DNA of 64,000 bases from Aegilops tauschii subsp. strangulata (taxonomy: Eukaryota; Streptophyta; Magnoliopsida; Poales; Poaceae): assembly GCF_002575655.3 (NCBI RefSeq), contig NC_053035.3:92839322-92903321 (forward strand), written 5' to 3'. Below the pieces are notes generated by a model. That model ran no database searches. It saw only the letters and a list, made by a program, of their open reading frames with translations, and was not told the DNA's origin. Both the position numbers and the translations under genes were made by a program. Numbering within the stretch: the first letter of the stretch is position 1; every line of letters starts with the position of its first letter. Below are positions 62,495 to 64,000 of this stretch, one piece after another.

Positions 62495-64000
62495 ATTTAT
62501 CCTTCTTCATTCCGGTCCACCAGAAACTATCCTTCAAATCCAGATACATCTTGGTATTTCCTGGGTGAATCGAATACGGCGAATCATGGACCTCCTGCAG
62601 AATCATCTTCCTGATCTCTGGATCATTTGGCATGTATACGCGGTCCTCAAACCATAAGGTATCGTGCTCATCCTCACGAAATCCCTTAGCTTTTCCTTTG
62701 CTCATCCTCTCTTTTATCTCGGCAATCTCCTTGTCCGTCTTCTGAGCTTCCCTGATCTTATCCATCAAAGTAGACTGAATCTCCAATGCTGCTACATAAC
62801 CTCTCGGAACTATTTCCAAACATAGCTCACGAAGATCCTCTCCTAACTCCTTGGGTAACTCTCCGGTCATGAGTGTATTGACATGACTCTTGCAGCTCAA
62901 CGCATCGGCTACTACGTTAGCCTTTCGGGGATGATAATGCAACCTCATATCGTAATCCTTGATGAGCTCCAACCATCTCCTCTGCCTGAGATTCAACTCC
63001 TTCTGCGTGAAGATATACTTCAAACTCTTGTGATCCGTGTACACCTCACAATGGTTTCCGATGAGAAAGTGTCTCCAAGTCTTCAACGCATGCACTATGG
63101 CTGCTAACTCCAAGTCGTGTGTAGCATAATTCAACTCATGGGGTTTAAGATGTCGTGAGGCATATGAAACAACTCTTCTCCTGCATAAGCACTGCTCCAA
63201 GTCCTCGACGAGACGCGCCGCAATACACTTGATAATCCTTGCGTTGATCTGGCAGAATCAACACTGGAGCTGTAACCAAGCGTTTCTTCAACTCCTGAAA
63301 ACTGGCCTCACATTCCTCAGTCCATTTGAACTTGGTGTCCTTCTTCAACAACTCCGTCATGGGCTTTGCAATCTTCGAGAAATTCTCAATGAACCTCCGG
63401 TAGTATCCTGCAAGTCCAAGAAAACTCCGGATCTCCCCAACTGACGTGGGTGCTTCCCAATTTGTCACAGTGACAACCTTGGTGGGATCTACTGCTATTC
63501 CTTCTCCGGATATAACATGTCCGAGGAATCCAACTTCCTTCAACTAAAACTCACACTTGCTGAACTTGGCATATAGCTGATGTTCTCTGAGCTTTCCAAG
63601 TACCAGACGCAAATGCTCTTTATGCTCCTCTTCATTCTTCGAGTATACTAGAATATCATCAATGAACACCACGACGAACTTATCCAAAAACTCCATAAAC
63701 ACATTGTTCATCATGTTCATGAAATAGGTAGGTGCGTTAGTCAAACCAAATGACATAACGGTATACTCATATAGCCTGTACCTTGTGGTAAAAGCTCTCT
63801 TAGGTATATCTTGCTCTCGAATCTTCAGCTGGTGGTATCCTGATCGCAGATCGATCTTGGAAAATACTTTAGCTCCTTGCAACTGATCAAACAGATCAGT
63901 GATCATCGGCAGTGGGTACTTGTTCTTGATCGTCACCTCATTCAACCCACGATAGTCAACAACCATCCTCAATGATCCATCCTTCTGCTCCACTAGAAGC
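62495..64000 (-). mobile_element. E8: Gypsy retrotransposon fragment (Tekay/Del-like), runs past window end
   Basis: Minus-strand pol without any LTR at its left border. The sequence begins abruptly in the integrase zinc module (FWWTGMKKD) against Copia E7. It is the same family or a close relative of E2: the RNase H-INT linker and zinc module align with 14960-15337. gag, the 5' LTR and PR would lie beyond base 64000. Confidence 0.9.
62495..64000 (-). pseudogene. E8 pol: reverse transcriptase, RNase H, start of integrase
   Basis: 63993-63544 is [61 protein letters not shown] and catalytic [12 protein letters not shown]. An in-frame TAG (about 63544-63546) separates it from 63543-63145 (FLGHVISGEGIAVDPTKV, LGLAGYYRRFIENFSKIAKP). 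A frameshift near 63170-63200 leads to RNase [33 protein letters not shown] and [10 protein letters not shown]. Then comes the linker, and the H2 half of the integrase zinc module ([18 protein letters not shown]) to FWWTGMKKD, where it ends at 62495. The RT start is outside the window. Confidence 0.9.

Noticed and set aside
62328..63200. 290-residue minus-strand ORF that looks like one protein
   Set aside because: It runs through three unrelated pieces: Gypsy RNase H/INT (63200-62495), antisense Copia plus the LINE target repeat (62494-62445) and LINE RT (62444-62328). It is a chance read-through.

Overview
The window is a block of intergenic DNA from a large-genome grass, almost certainly Triticeae (wheat, Aegilops, barley or a relative). 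The reason is the content: Copia LTRs of the Angela/WIS/BARE type (start TGTTGGAAATATGCCC or TGAAGGAAATATGCCC), a Tat-lineage Gypsy with an antisense gene, an Athila-lineage Gypsy, Gypsy elements with about 3 kb LTRs, a CACTA element with CACTACTAGGAAAA ends and a LINE. I found no intact host gene, no tRNA or rRNA gene and nothing prokaryotic.

Layout, left to right. (E1) 1-11649, minus strand: Tat-lineage Gypsy, cut by the window's left edge, with gag, PR, RT, two RNase H regions, INT, and an intron-containing gene on the opposite (plus) strand at 340-3691. (E2) 11650-19861, minus: a decayed Gypsy with a 2967 bp 5' LTR and gag fused directly to INT by an internal deletion. (E3) 19862-40211, plus: an Angela/WIS/BARE-like Copia interrupted by a 2021 bp CACTA element (25650-27670) in its RT/RNase H region and by E4 in its 3' LTR. 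(E4) 28765-38968, minus: Athila-lineage Gypsy with both LTRs and TSD AGGTG. (E5) 40212-48785, plus: a second Angela/WIS/BARE-like Copia. (E6) 48786-55150, plus: an LTR element with a 3137 bp 3' LTR and no recognisable coding sequence inside. (PG) 55151-55982, minus: a piece of an exon-intron pseudogene. (E7) 55983-62494, plus: a third Copia, interrupted by a 5'-truncated LINE (60267-62444, 14 bp TSD) and broken off in the pre-integrase region. (E8) 62495-64000, minus: Gypsy pol running out of the window.

The elements form a nest that can be ordered from the junctions: E5 lies in the end of the 5' LTR of E6, E3 in the 5' LTR of E5, E2 in the 5' LTR of E3, E1 in the 3' LTR of E2, and E4 in the 3' LTR of E3. 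So E6 is the oldest layer, and E1, E4 and the CACTA element are the youngest. Every LTR-element insertion that can be resolved landed inside an LTR.

Most pol genes carry nonsense codons and frameshifts. The best preserved reading frames are E1 gag and INT, E4 PR-RT and INT, and the middle and RT-RNase H parts of E5. The most interesting item is the antisense gene of E1: eight exons can be laid out by eye with GT/AG borders, and all but one join is in phase. Its introns can survive only because the gene lies opposite to the element's genomic RNA.
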